From: OCS116 cluster bacterium AG-390-A19 | GTDB lineage: Bacteria; Pseudomonadota; Alphaproteobacteria; MED-G09 | NCBI GenBank assembly: GCA_003278145.1 | Contig: QCGV01000002.1 | Location: forward strand, 1-64,000 | Direction of reading: 5' to 3' | Length of the DNA: 64,000 nt | Part shown: positions 10,192-18,543 of the stretch, one piece after another | How the letters are laid out: every line of letters begins with the position of its first letter | Position numbering within the stretch: position 1 is the stretch's first letter | Program-made: the position numbers and the translations under genes | The notes under the pieces: generated by a model | The model's input: the letters and a program-made list of their open reading frames with translations, nothing else | The model's database searches: none | Told to the model about the DNA's origin: nothing

Positions 10192-10196
10192 CCTCC
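10192..10196 (-). promoter_or_regulatory. Strong ribosome-binding site ahead of pstC
   Basis: On the minus strand GGTGGAGG is followed six bases later by ATC AAT ACC, in frame with pstC. It lies 36 bases before the first ordinary start codon (TTG, 10155), far too distant for that start. It suggests translation begins around 10185 from an unusual codon. Confidence 0.5.
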
Positions 10197-10228
10197 ACCA
10201 TTGAATAGACTAAATTACTTTATCTTTG

Positions 10229-11278
10229 TTAAAGCTCCAATTCAATTAAATTTTTACCAGCTTTTTTATACTTTTTATATTCATCAGATGGTAATGGAAT
10301 TAGACCTTTTTCTACTAAATATCCATCAGGACCCATAGCACTTTTGCTAGTAAATTCTTTAACGAAATCATTAATAGAAGGTTTCATTCTTATATGATTC
10401 TTTTTTACATAAAAGAATAAAGATCTTGATATAGGGTATTCTCCTACAAGAATATTATCAAAAGTTGGTTCTGCACCATTAACAACAGAGCCTTGAACCT
10501 TATCAGCATTTTGGTCAAGAAAACTAAAGCCAAATATACCTATAGCATCTGGATTTTGATCAAGCTTTTGAATAATAAGATTATCATTCTCACCTGCTTC
10601 AATAAAGGCTCCATCTTCACGAATAGTACGAGCAATTTTCTTGAATTCTTTTTTTCCAGCTTTAGAGCTTCCTCTTAATTCCTTTAAAGCAGGAAAGGTT
10701 TTTGCTCCAGCATCCATTGCTAATTCAACAAAAGCATCTCTTGTACCTGATGTAGGAGGAGGACCAAGGACTTCTATTTTAACATTAGGAAGGCTTGGGT
10801 TAACATCGTTCCATGTTTCATAAGGATTTTCTTGTAATTCAGATCCATCGGCATTTGCAGGAACTTTTTCTGCAAGTGCCAAGTATATGTCACGAGTAGT
10901 GAGTTCAACAACATCTGCTTTCTTTGAATTTGCTAAAACAATACCATCGTAACCAACTTTGATCTCAACAATTTTAATACCAGCTTTAGAGCAATTCTTG
11001 AACTCTTTACTTTTGATACGTCTAGAAGCATTGGTAATGTCAGGATGCTGTTCACCATTGCCAGCACAAAAGAGTTTCATGCCGCCACCTGAACCAGTTG
11101 ACTCAACGATAGGTGTTTTATATTTTGTTTTCCTACCAAATTCTTCTGCAACGGCAGTAGAAAAAGGGAATACCGTTGATGAACCAACAATTTTAATTTG
11201 TTCCTCAGCATTTACTGAAATGCCTGGGATTAAAACAATTGAAAGAGCAACGATAAATGATTTAAATGTATTTCTCAT
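10229..11278 (-). CDS. pstS: Periplasmic phosphate-binding protein PstS
   Basis: Substrate-binding component of PstSCAB. The chosen ATG at 11278 gives 349 residues and has GGAG six bases upstream; an in-frame TTG at 11290 overlaps that ribosome site and is unlikely. A signal peptide ends near VNA (about residue 24). Mature protein begins EEQIKIVGSSTVFPFSTAVAE, the phosphate-loop region, followed by VESTGSGGGMKLFC and GPPPTSGTRDAFVELAM, all typical PstS phosphate contacts. It lies 23 bp after the porin gene and 73 bp before the annotated pstC start. Confidence 0.95.
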   Translation of the reverse strand: MRNTFKSFIVALSIVLIPGISVNAEEQIKIVGSSTVFPFSTAVAEEFGRKTKYKTPIVESTGSGGGMKLFCAGNGEQHPDITNASRRIKSKEFKNCSKAGIKIVEIKVGYDGIVLANSKKADVVELTTRDIYLALAEKVPANADGSELQENPYETWNDVNPSLPNVKIEVLGPPPTSGTRDAFVELAMDAGAKTFPALKELRGSSKAGKKEFKKIARTIREDGAFIEAGENDNLIIQKLDQNPDAIGIFGFSFLDQNADKVQGSVVNGAEPTFDNILVGEYPISRSLFFYVKKNHIRMKPSINDFVKEFTSKSAMGPDGYLVEKGLIPLPSDEYKKYKKAGKNLIELEL

Positions 11279-11301
11279 TTTTTTCTCCAATTTTTTTTAT
11301 A

Positions 11302-12255
11302 TTAAAACATGTCAAAGCTGAATTTGTATTGAATACCAGCCATAATATGTTCTGATTCTTTAGAAGAGTCTGCAAAGGATTTGTCGACATAATTAAGATA
11401 TAATTTTAATGGTTTAGCAACTTTATAATCAAAACCAATACCTGTAAGCTCACCTCCAGCTTTAACCATATCTGATTCACCATACATGACTTTAAAGGCA
11501 GCTTTTTTTGACATTTTCATTTTTAAAGAAACTACATACCCATCGTCATCATATTTTCCTGTAGTGTCTTCAGATTCTTGCCAAATAAAACCAAGTGTTA
11601 CAGGTTTACCAAGAGGAATTGTTCCAGCGAATCTTGTTGTATCAAAGAAGTAACCCTTTTGAGGAACCTCTGAGTCAAAAGCTAAAGCAAAAAATGCTTT
11701 ATTACCGGCAATTTTACCTTTCCACTCAGCTGAAACAGAAAAACCTTCTTCATCTGCTTTTTCCATTATGGCCATCACATTAACAGTAAAACCATTAGCT
11801 TTTGGAGAAGACCACTGAATAACCTTTTTACTTCTATTTTCGCCCCAGATAATATTTTTTATATCACCTGCTGTATCATTGAATAAATCAACTTTACCTT
11901 GAGCTTTTTTCGTTGGTGTGTCGTGCATACCCATAAATACTTTACCAAAAGCACCTTTAAGGCCTACATAACTGTTTCTTTGTTTAAAGGTTGGATCACC
12001 ATCAATTGGATCTGTTTGATATTCATATTTATAAATAGCTGCAAGACCATTATCAAAAGTTTGTGAACCTTTTACACCCACGCGTGAAGCATGGGATTTT
12101 ACATCAGTGTAAGAACCACTTGAGGTATCTTCACTGCTTAAAGCAATATCTAAACGCCCATAAATTGATGATTTTGCAATTGCTTCAGTTGAATTTATTA
12201 CAAGACCAAAAAAAAGTGCGAAAAGAATTATTTTAATAGAATTTAACTTAGTCAT
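11302..12255 (-). CDS. Outer-membrane porin of the phosphate operon
   Basis: 317 residues with a signal peptide ending near AIA (about 27). The mature part starts SSIYGRLDIALSSED and is rich in alternating beta-strand patterns. It contains RVGVKGSQTFDNGLAAIYKYEYQ and NSYVGLKGAFGKVFMGMHDTP, hallmarks of trimeric Gram-negative porins, and ends in Phe as expected for BAM insertion. It is the first gene after the Pho box (ribosome site GGGAGAG), so it should be induced with pstS and probably passes phosphate or other anions across the outer membrane. Anion selectivity is inference from context. Confidence 0.88.
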   Translation of the reverse strand: MTKLNSIKIILFALFFGLVINSTEAIAKSSIYGRLDIALSSEDTSSGSYTDVKSHASRVGVKGSQTFDNGLAAIYKYEYQTDPIDGDPTFKQRNSYVGLKGAFGKVFMGMHDTPTKKAQGKVDLFNDTAGDIKNIIWGENRSKKVIQWSSPKANGFTVNVMAIMEKADEEGFSVSAEWKGKIAGNKAFFALAFDSEVPQKGYFFDTTRFAGTIPLGKPVTLGFIWQESEDTTGKYDDDGYVVSLKMKMSKKAAFKVMYGESDMVKAGGELTGIGFDYKVAKPLKLYLNYVDKSFADSSKESEHIMAGIQYKFSFDMF

Positions 12256-12311
12256 AAGCTCTCCCTTTTTTTATATGTGAAAGCTCATTTAAATAACTTT
12301 TAGATGAAGTT

Positions 12312-12343
12312 CTTATAGAAATTATATGACAGTTTTATGAAAT
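12312..12343 (-). promoter_or_regulatory. Pho box and -10 element of the porin-pst-phoUB operon
   Basis: Read on the minus strand, 12343-12326 is ATTTCATAAAACTGTCAT: two 7-bp half-sites (ATTTCAT, CTGTCAT) separated by AAAA, the classic 11-bp Pho-box period. Eight bases downstream lies TATAAG (12317-12312), a plausible -10. The site is 57-88 bp ahead of the porin start and between phoR and the operon, so phosphorylated PhoB should activate this promoter. Confidence 0.8.
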
Positions 12344-12364
12344 ATCTCTTATGTAAACTACAAG

Positions 12365-13681
12365 TTATATTTTGTTAAAAATGATAGAAAAAGATGAACC
12401 AACACCCAACTTACTTTCAATTTCTAATTGAGCTTTGTGACGAGAAACAATATTTTTTACTATAGATAATCCAAGACCAGTACCTGTATTTCTAATGTCT
12501 GAATTTACTCTATAAAATCTCTCAGTAAGCCTGGATATGTGGTCTTCATGAATACCAGGCCCGTCATCTTTGACTTCAAAAATAATTTTAAAGTCATTTT
12601 CAAAAATCTTAATATTAACACTTTGACCAGTGTTATTATATTTTACTGCATTTTCTATTAAATTTACAAATGCTATCCTAATATCATTTTCATCGCCATG
12701 TATTAAATATTCCTTCTTTTCAAGTTCTTTTGAAAGTTTGATTTTATTTTTTTTGGCCAATTCATTTAATCCATCAAAAACATTATCAAGTACTTTCATC
12801 AAGTTAACTTCATTTTCAGGCAAAATATGTTGGCGCATTTCCGCTTGATTTAGGGATAACAAATCTTCAATTAAAAGTTGAGCTCTATTTGATTGATCAA
12901 TTAGTTTTTTTAAAAAATCTTTAGAAGCCTCTTTATCTTCATCTCCATATTTTTCAAGGGTTTCAGCGATTCCCTTTATTACGCTAATTGGAGTTTTTAA
13001 TTCATGACTTGCATTGGCGATAAATTCACTACGTAATGTCAATATTTTTTTTACTTCTGTAGTTTCTCTAAACATTAATAAATAATTAAATTCATCTTTT
13101 GAGAAATTAGGCACTCTTGAAATATCAACCTCATAAGATCTATCTATTTCACCTGGTAAAATAATTTCTATTTTTTCAATACTATTTTTTTGACTATTTT
13201 TATAGAGATTTAAAGTTTCTAATAATAGAGTTGACCTAATAATAGTTTGAATTCTTAGTCCTGTTGGAATTTCATTTTCAGAATTTAAAACAGAGTCTCT
13301 TGCAATTGATGAAAAAAAAGTCTTATCAGCACTTTGATTAAAAATTAATATAACATCATTTTCATTAATCAAAATTGTAGGTTCTTTAATAGCTTCAATA
13401 ATTGTTTTAAGTTTATTAAGGCCTTCACTAATATCCTTAAATTTTGACTCTTCTTGATTTTTATAAAATTCGAGTGCCTTCCTATCGTCACTTGACATTG
13501 CTAATAAAACTACTGTGAAAATCACGATAAAGAAAATTGCTGTAAAAAAAGTCAAGAAACCCAACAAGAAAAAAGCAAAACAGAGAACTATTAATAAAAA
13601 AATAATCGGAATTTTAGGGCGAATTATTTCACTCAAAACAGATCCTATTTTATAATCTGTAGTTTCAATTTTTTTATTCAT
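12365..13681 (-). CDS. phoR: Phosphate regulon sensor kinase PhoR
   Basis: Membrane histidine kinase, 438 residues. Two hydrophobic segments lie at about 24-62 with almost no periplasmic loop, as in PhoR proteins that read PstB/PhoU state rather than an external ligand. A PAS-like region covers about 95-205. The HisKA helix has H226 in FIANASHELKTPISV; the ATPase domain has N-box NLIENAVKYN (340-349), DDGPG (372-376) and GTGLGLSIVKNI (400-411). It precedes the porin-pst operon by 109 bp, with its own upstream region shared divergently with sixA. Confidence 0.92.
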   Translation of the reverse strand: MNKKIETTDYKIGSVLSEIIRPKIPIIFLLIVLCFAFFLLGFLTFFTAIFFIVIFTVVLLAMSSDDRKALEFYKNQEESKFKDISEGLNKLKTIIEAIKEPTILINENDVILIFNQSADKTFFSSIARDSVLNSENEIPTGLRIQTIIRSTLLLETLNLYKNSQKNSIEKIEIILPGEIDRSYEVDISRVPNFSKDEFNYLLMFRETTEVKKILTLRSEFIANASHELKTPISVIKGIAETLEKYGDEDKEASKDFLKKLIDQSNRAQLLIEDLLSLNQAEMRQHILPENEVNLMKVLDNVFDGLNELAKKNKIKLSKELEKKEYLIHGDENDIRIAFVNLIENAVKYNNTGQSVNIKIFENDFKIIFEVKDDGPGIHEDHISRLTERFYRVNSDIRNTGTGLGLSIVKNIVSRHKAQLEIESKLGVGSSFSIIFNKI

Positions 13682-13786
13682 GGTTGATTATAAGAATAAA
13701 AAGAAAAGTAAATCAATATTGTATGTATAAATATTATATATGAGATTATTAATACAAATGAATTTTATAGTGATAAAATAAGAAGA

Positions 13787-14284
13787 ATGAAAAAAACGCT
13801 AATATTGTGGAGACATGCTCAAGCAGAGATTGGTAACGATGATTTTAATCGTGCTATCGATGAAAGGGGAATAAAAGAATCTAAAATAATGTCGAAATTT
13901 CTTTTATCCAATGCATCTCCTGACCTTATCTTATCTTCCCCTGCTCGCAGAGCTCAAGAAACATTGGAATCATTTAGCGATCTATTCCCTCTAAAAAAAA
14001 ATAATATAGATAAAAATCTATATCTCGCAGAACCTGAAAAGATTGTACAATCAATAATTGAAAATGCAGATAAAGAAGATACGATTTTAATCGTTGGTCA
14101 TAATCCAGGTATTCATGAATTATCACTATTACTAACAAACAATAATCCAGATTTAATGGTTGAATTTTCTACATGTTCTATGAGTTTTATTTCTTTTAAT
14201 AATGATAATTGGTATGATTTTGATACAAAAAAATGTCTTTTAGAGAGATTTATCCGACCAAAAGATTTAAAAACTAATTATTAA
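13787..14284 (+). CDS. sixA: SixA-type phosphohistidine phosphatase
   Basis: 165-residue member of the histidine phosphatase (RHG) superfamily. The catalytic RH pair is at residues 9-10 (LILWRHAQAE), SSPARRAQET (about 54-63) holds the second arginine region, and VGHNPGIHEL (about 101-110) holds the second catalytic histidine. SixA proteins remove phosphate from histidine phosphotransfer proteins in the cytoplasm. It is divergent from phoR. The last 11 bp overlap the convergent MAPEG gene. The exact substrate is unknown; a role near PhoR would be speculation. Confidence 0.82.
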   Translation: MKKTLILWRHAQAEIGNDDFNRAIDERGIKESKIMSKFLLSNASPDLILSSPARRAQETLESFSDLFPLKKNNIDKNLYLAEPEKIVQSIIENADKEDTILIVGHNPGIHELSLLLTNNNPDLMVEFSTCSMSFISFNNDNWYDFDTKKCLLERFIRPKDLKTNY

Positions 14285-14645
14285 AGTGAAGAATAATACT
14301 AGCAAAAGACATTACTGAAATTAATAGAAAAGTTCCTTGAGCACCAATTAATCTTGGATAATTCGCACCTTCATTTTTACTCATACCCCATGCATGAAGA
14401 AGTCTAAATAAAACAAGAAGGATACCAAAAATATGTATTAAGTTATTAGATGAAGAAGAATATTCAAAAATAAAAAGTATAATTAAAGCCAAAGGAACAT
14501 TTTCTACAAAGTTTGCCTGCACTCTCTCCGTGGCATTAGACCTCCATTTCTCTTCTTTACCACCCCTTAAACGAACATAAAGAACTTGATTAGCAAGTAA
14601 TACCGATAGAAGACCTAAAATAGCTGCATAAAGAAGAGTTATCAT
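14274..14645 (-). CDS. MAPEG-family membrane protein
   Basis: 123 residues, four hydrophobic helices. The stretch KWRSNATERVQANFVENVPLAL (about 33-54) and LRLLHAWG-like FRLLHAWGMSK (about 82-92) match the MAPEG family (membrane-associated eicosanoid and glutathione metabolism), whose bacterial members often have glutathione-transferase or peroxidase activity. It overlaps the small upstream gene by 4 bp (translational coupling) and the convergent sixA by 11 bp. Function beyond family is not known. Confidence 0.8.
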   Translation of the reverse strand: MITLLYAAILGLLSVLLANQVLYVRLRGGKEEKWRSNATERVQANFVENVPLALIILFIFEYSSSSNNLIHIFGILLVLFRLLHAWGMSKNEGANYPRLIGAQGTFLLISVMSFASIILHFNN

Positions 14646-14869
14646 ATCAAACCTCTAATCAGAGAAAGAATTCCTATTACAATAATTATTAAACCTATCC
14701 AAGAATATTGATCTAGCCAAAAAAGCATAAAGGATCGTTGACTATCTACTTCACCATTTTCTGGTTTAGTTTTCTTTAATTGTCTTGGTAATCCAGCAAC
14801 CCAAAAAATTTGCAACCCATGCCACAAAAAGCCTAGACCAAATGCTAAAATAAAATTTGAAATTTCCAT
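14642..14869 (-). CDS. Small two-helix membrane protein, unknown
   Basis: 75 residues with hydrophobic helices at about 5-24 and 54-74 joined by a polar, charged loop (RQLKKTKPENGEVDSQR). I do not recognise a family. It is translationally coupled to the MAPEG gene through a 4-bp overlap, which argues that it is a real gene and works in the same membrane context. Confidence 0.6.
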   Translation of the reverse strand: MEISNFILAFGLGFLWHGLQIFWVAGLPRQLKKTKPENGEVDSQRSFMLFWLDQYSWIGLIIIVIGILSLIRGLI

Positions 14870-14908
14870 AATTAATAATGCAACATTTATTAATCTTTTT
14901 AAACTATT

Positions 14909-15961
14909 TTAATTAAATTTAGATGAGATTAGTGGAAGATCTAAAAAAGACTTAAATCCTGGACTTGCTTCACAAACTAGGGGTATTGCATGAATACCGT
15001 GCAAGGCAGTTGATACCAATGGATCATCATTCCAGTCATGTGAAAAATCAATTTTCATATTTGGCTTTCCTTTTACTTCAACACACATCCCAACTGGCTC
15101 TTCCCACTCAGGAGCTGCATCAGGGTGTGCTCTCCAAATTGTTTCTTGTATGATTTTAGTTCCATCTTCACAATTACCTGTCCACTTTCTTCTTTGACCG
15201 GAAATTTTTCCTTTTTCAACTACACCAGCAGCAATTTTATAATCTTTTTCAGCAGTAATTAAGTCTATACTTTCATCTACGTTAATAATTTTTGATCCTA
15301 TACCATCAGCAATTAAATATATCGCTTCTTTAAAAAGACCGCCCAACCAATTTTCATATCGACCAGCTTCTTGATTATATTGATCAAGAGATTTTCCCAT
15401 TAACATTGTATCAAAAACAATTTCCTCAGAAGGATAGTATGAAAATTCAGAACTCTCTGTTACAACTACCTCATTTACCTCCTCGGACATTCCACTCATA
15501 GTTAAAGGCATTAAATCAGAGAGCCAACCGGGAGCAATACCAGTACCATGAAGGCTTACACCCCCCTCAATACAAGCATCCTCTATTTCATTTGCAAAAT
15601 CTTCTCCAAAAGCCTTAGGATATAAAAAACCAACAGTGGTTACGACATTAAAACCGTTTTTTAAAAGCATAATTATATTTTTTTTATCTAAATCAGGATC
15701 TTCACCCAATCTTAGGGAGGCAAGCGGAGTATAATTTACACAATCAGCTTCAGTAGATAAGACTTTCTCAATATCAGTAGAGGCTTCAACACCTATTGGA
15801 TCAATCCCAGCAATAGTTCCAGCATCTAATCCATTTTTATTTTTGTCTGAGACTATAAGTCCAACAAGATCAAGATCACTCCTATTTTTAATACCCCTAA
15901 TAGAAGCTTTACCAACATTACCAGAAGACCATTGTATAACCTTGTATATTTTTTTAGGCAT
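14909..15961 (-). CDS. NAD(P)H-dependent amine dehydrogenase / DapB-like oxidoreductase
   Basis: 350 residues. An N-terminal Rossmann fold opens with YKVIQWSSGNVGKASIRGI (about 6-24), followed by LDLVGLIVSDKNKNGLDAGTI and DCVNYTPLASLR. This matches the dihydrodipicolinate-reductase-like family that includes 2,4-diaminopentanoate dehydrogenase and many uncharacterised actinobacterial and proteobacterial enzymes. The C-terminal half (about 140-350) is a mixed domain with GTGIAPGWLSDLMPL. It stands alone on the minus strand, 39 bp ahead of the small membrane protein gene. The substrate is unknown. Confidence 0.75.
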   Translation of the reverse strand: MPKKIYKVIQWSSGNVGKASIRGIKNRSDLDLVGLIVSDKNKNGLDAGTIAGIDPIGVEASTDIEKVLSTEADCVNYTPLASLRLGEDPDLDKKNIIMLLKNGFNVVTTVGFLYPKAFGEDFANEIEDACIEGGVSLHGTGIAPGWLSDLMPLTMSGMSEEVNEVVVTESSEFSYYPSEEIVFDTMLMGKSLDQYNQEAGRYENWLGGLFKEAIYLIADGIGSKIINVDESIDLITAEKDYKIAAGVVEKGKISGQRRKWTGNCEDGTKIIQETIWRAHPDAAPEWEEPVGMCVEVKGKPNMKIDFSHDWNDDPLVSTALHGIHAIPLVCEASPGFKSFLDLPLISSKFN

Positions 15962-16045
15962 TTATTACTCCCATAACTTTATATAAATTACTTAATATTA
16001 GAACTTATTTAACGATAAATAAAATTAAATTGATTATAAAGAAAT

Positions 16046-16076
16046 GGCCGCTGTAAAATTCTATCTCACAGCGGCC
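16046..16076 (-). terminator. GC-rich hairpin after the arsC-aqpS-ppk2-ppx operon
   Basis: A perfect 9-bp stem (GGCCGCTGT at 16046-16054, ACAGCGGCC at 16068-16076) encloses a 13-base loop, about 84 bp after the ppx stop on the minus strand. The T-rich tail is weak (ATTTCTTTAT), so it may be an inefficient or factor-assisted terminator, or an RNA-protecting stem. It is strikingly GC-rich for this region. Confidence 0.55.
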
Positions 16077-16159
16077 TAACAATAAACTGGGGAGGTTAAT
16101 TGTTTGTACAACAATCTAAGGGTTAAATATGACAATTTAATAAATAAAATATTAACTTT

Positions 16160-17032
16160 TTATTTTTTCTTAACTAAAGAATAAGCAATACCCTCAACTA
16201 AACCCCAAGGTATTACTGATATTTTTTTTATATTAAGTTCATTGGCAATATTAGAATAAATCATTCCAGATTTTGAAATTAACTTCGCTCTATCTGGTCT
16301 AATATTATATTTTTTTATAATTTCACTTTTAGTCAGTCCATTTATTTTTTTTAAAATCAAATCAAATTCTTTTAGGGGAAGAGATTTTTCTTTTTTAACT
16401 TTAAATAGGCTTCTAATACCACCGCCGGTTCCAATTATTTGTGAAATATCATTACCTTTAAACTTATTTAACCAATCAACAATATTAGACCATTCTTTTG
16501 AAAAACCTTTTTTCCCTAAGTAGTGAATTGATAATGCTCCAACAGGAAATGATTTTGAGTCAATACATTCATTTTTTTTCTTTAACAGAACTTCTGTGCT
16601 TCCACCGCCAACGTCAACAATAAAATAATTCATATCTGGATTAAATTGACTTATATCCAAGTTTGAAATTAATTTTACTTCCTCAACACCATCAATAATT
16701 TCAATTGGAATACTTGAATAATCTGAAAGTTGATCAAGAATCAATTCTTGATTTGAAGCTTGTCTGAATGCTGCAGTAGCACATGCTCTAACATAATCAA
16801 CATCGTAAAGGTTAATAGTCTTCTCAAACTTTTTCAGAATTTTTCCAAGTCGCCTTATTGATTTCTGTCTAATCTTTTTATGTTTTTTTGAATATATATC
16901 CCTTCCAAGACCAAGGGCGTAACGCATTCTTAAATGAGAAATTTCATTTAAATTATTACTTTTATTATCATATTCAAACATTCTATGTTTGACAGAGTTT
17001 GTTCCGATATCTATTGCAGAAATTTTTTTCAA
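16160..17032 (-). CDS. ppx: Exopolyphosphatase, short Ppx/GppA form
   Basis: 290 residues of the ASKHA-fold Ppx/GppA family that releases phosphate from polyphosphate or hydrolyses pppGpp. The phosphate-1 loop is AIDIGTNSVKHRMFEY (about 6-21), the second loop is FIVDVGGGSTEVLL (about 136-149), and the GTGGGIRSL motif lies near 201-209. It consists only of the two core domains and lacks the C-terminal HD-like region of E. coli Ppx, as do many alphaproteobacterial versions. It starts one base after ppk2 ends, so kinase and phosphatase are made together. Polyphosphate rather than pppGpp is favoured by context. Confidence 0.87.
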   Translation of the reverse strand: MKKISAIDIGTNSVKHRMFEYDNKSNNLNEISHLRMRYALGLGRDIYSKKHKKIRQKSIRRLGKILKKFEKTINLYDVDYVRACATAAFRQASNQELILDQLSDYSSIPIEIIDGVEEVKLISNLDISQFNPDMNYFIVDVGGGSTEVLLKKKNECIDSKSFPVGALSIHYLGKKGFSKEWSNIVDWLNKFKGNDISQIIGTGGGIRSLFKVKKEKSLPLKEFDLILKKINGLTKSEIIKKYNIRPDRAKLISKSGMIYSNIANELNIKKISVIPWGLVEGIAYSLVKKK

Positions 17033-17033
17033 T

Positions 17034-17897
17034 TTAACCTAAATTTTCAGATAAAATTTTATATTGATTATATGTAAGACCATCAAAGACCTCACCTTGA
17101 TAACTATAAGAATAACTTTTAATTTCTTTACTCCATTTTTTAGGCTTTAGAACTTTTTTATTTTTATACTCAGTAGAATTTAAAAGATAATGCATTGCCG
17201 TGATTCTTGCTAACCTTTTATTTGATGAGTCAATAACAATCCAAGGACAAATTTTTGTTGAAGTTTGTTTAAACATTTGTTCTTTATAAAGAGTTAAAAC
17301 GTCAAATTTATCAATTATCATTTTATCAATATGAGAAAATTTCCAGTGTTTTATTGGACTGTTTTTTCTAGCATTAAGTCTATTTCTTTGGATAGTCTTA
17401 TCTATAGAAAGATAAAATTTTATTATTTCTGTTCCATTGTTTATATATTCCAATTCCCAATCATTTACATTTTTCATAAAATTTTTATATTGACGCTGAG
17501 TACAAAAACCCAAAGCGGGCTCTATTAAAGCTCGATTATACCAGGACCTATCAAAAAAAATCATTTCGCCATTTTTAGGCATCAATTTTTCATACCTTTT
17601 AAACCAGTGCTTTGATTCCCACTCTGTTGGAATACCAAGATTTATATACTTAACTTGTTCAGGAATTAAATATTTAGAAAACTGTTTTGCAGTATCTGTT
17701 TTACCTGCAGAATCTCTTCCTTCGAAGATAACTGCAACTTTTCTATTCTCTTTTATCACAGATTTTTGAAATTTTATTAACTCAACACGTAATCTAAATT
17801 TCTCCTTTTGATATTGTTTTTGAGTTAACTTTTCATAGCCTTGAAGATTAAATGTTCGTTCACCAATAACTTGGTTATTAACTTTGCTATTTTTCAT
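17034..17897 (-). CDS. ppk2: Polyphosphate kinase 2
   Basis: 287 residues, P-loop kinase of the PPK2 family that transfers phosphate between polyphosphate and nucleotides (often making GTP or ATP from polyphosphate). Walker A is GRDSAGKT (60-67), the Walker-B/lid region is FFDRSWYNRALIEP (about 114-127) and the arginine-rich lid is RNRLNARKNSPIKHWKFS (about 194-211). The size fits single-domain class I enzymes. It overlaps the aquaglyceroporin gene by 11 bp upstream and abuts ppx downstream. Confidence 0.92.
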   Translation of the reverse strand: MKNSKVNNQVIGERTFNLQGYEKLTQKQYQKEKFRLRVELIKFQKSVIKENRKVAVIFEGRDSAGKTDTAKQFSKYLIPEQVKYINLGIPTEWESKHWFKRYEKLMPKNGEMIFFDRSWYNRALIEPALGFCTQRQYKNFMKNVNDWELEYINNGTEIIKFYLSIDKTIQRNRLNARKNSPIKHWKFSHIDKMIIDKFDVLTLYKEQMFKQTSTKICPWIVIDSSNKRLARITAMHYLLNSTEYKNKKVLKPKKWSKEIKSYSYSYQGEVFDGLTYNQYKILSENLG

Positions 17898-18543
17898 TAA
17901 AAAATCTCATTACTACCATAGCTGAAATTCCCCCCAGAAACTGAGCTGTAACAAAATAAAGCACCGAATTTGGCGAAATTCCTGTAAAGTTCTCAGTGAA
18001 AACTCTTGCAATAGTTACCGCAGGGTTAGCAAGGGACGTTGAAGATGTAAACCAATAAGCCGAAGTAATATAAAGCCCTACAGCGATACCAGTGTTAAAT
18101 TTATTTTTTTTAGTCGATAAAATAAAAATTATTAAAATTAATCCAAAAGTTGCAATGATCTCACTCAAAAATAAGTTAAAGCCAAGACGGTCAACTGAGG
18201 AAACACTAATATATTTATTTTTAAACATTATATTAGCAATTATAGTTCCAAAAAATCCTCCTATAATTTGCGAAATCCATAAGAAAAGCATTTCAATAAA
18301 ACTTATTGATTTTTTTAAAAAGAAACAAAATGATACAACAGGGTTAAAATGGGAGTCAGATAATTCATTAAAAACATTGATTAAGACAACTAAAATAGCG
18401 CCTGTAGCTATTGTATTAGCAAGTAACATTCCTCCTAAAGATTCAGAGTATAAATTCTGAGCCATAAAACCTGAACCAACAACAGTGCATACTAAAAAAA
18501 AAGTTCCTAAAAATTCCGAAAAATATTTGCTTAAATTATTCAT
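17887..18543 (-). CDS. aqpS: Aquaglyceroporin of arsenic operon type (AqpS-like)
   Basis: MIP-family channel, 218 residues, six membrane helices. The two half-helix motifs are NPV at 67-69 (first NPA altered) and NPA at 173-175 followed by the selectivity-filter R180. Aquaglyceroporins encoded directly with arsC, as in Sinorhizobium meliloti aqpS, let arsenite made by ArsC flow out of the cell instead of using ArsB/Acr3. Here it overlaps arsC by 8 bp and ppk2 by 11 bp. Arsenite as permeant is inferred from this pairing; other small neutral solutes are possible. Confidence 0.82.
   Translation of the reverse strand: MNNLSKYFSEFLGTFFLVCTVVGSGFMAQNLYSESLGGMLLANTIATGAILVVLINVFNELSDSHFNPVVSFCFFLKKSISFIEMLFLWISQIIGGFFGTIIANIMFKNKYISVSSVDRLGFNLFLSEIIATFGLILIIFILSTKKNKFNTGIAVGLYITSAYWFTSSTSLANPAVTIARVFTENFTGISPNSVLYFVTAQFLGGISAMVVMRFFNEK

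Noticed and set aside
10959-11321. 120-codon plus-strand frame across the pstS start
   Set aside because: It is antisense to a certain gene and its translation shows no recognisable domain; a shadow frame.
13682-13786. Pho box in the phoR-sixA divergent gap
   Set aside because: No pair of CTGTCAT-like half-sites with 11-bp period is present; phoR seems to rely on a basal promoter.
16100-16130. GGGGAGG followed by TTG as a leader-peptide start on the plus strand
   Set aside because: The frame closes after eight codons and lies between two minus-strand genes, so there is no downstream gene for it to lead.
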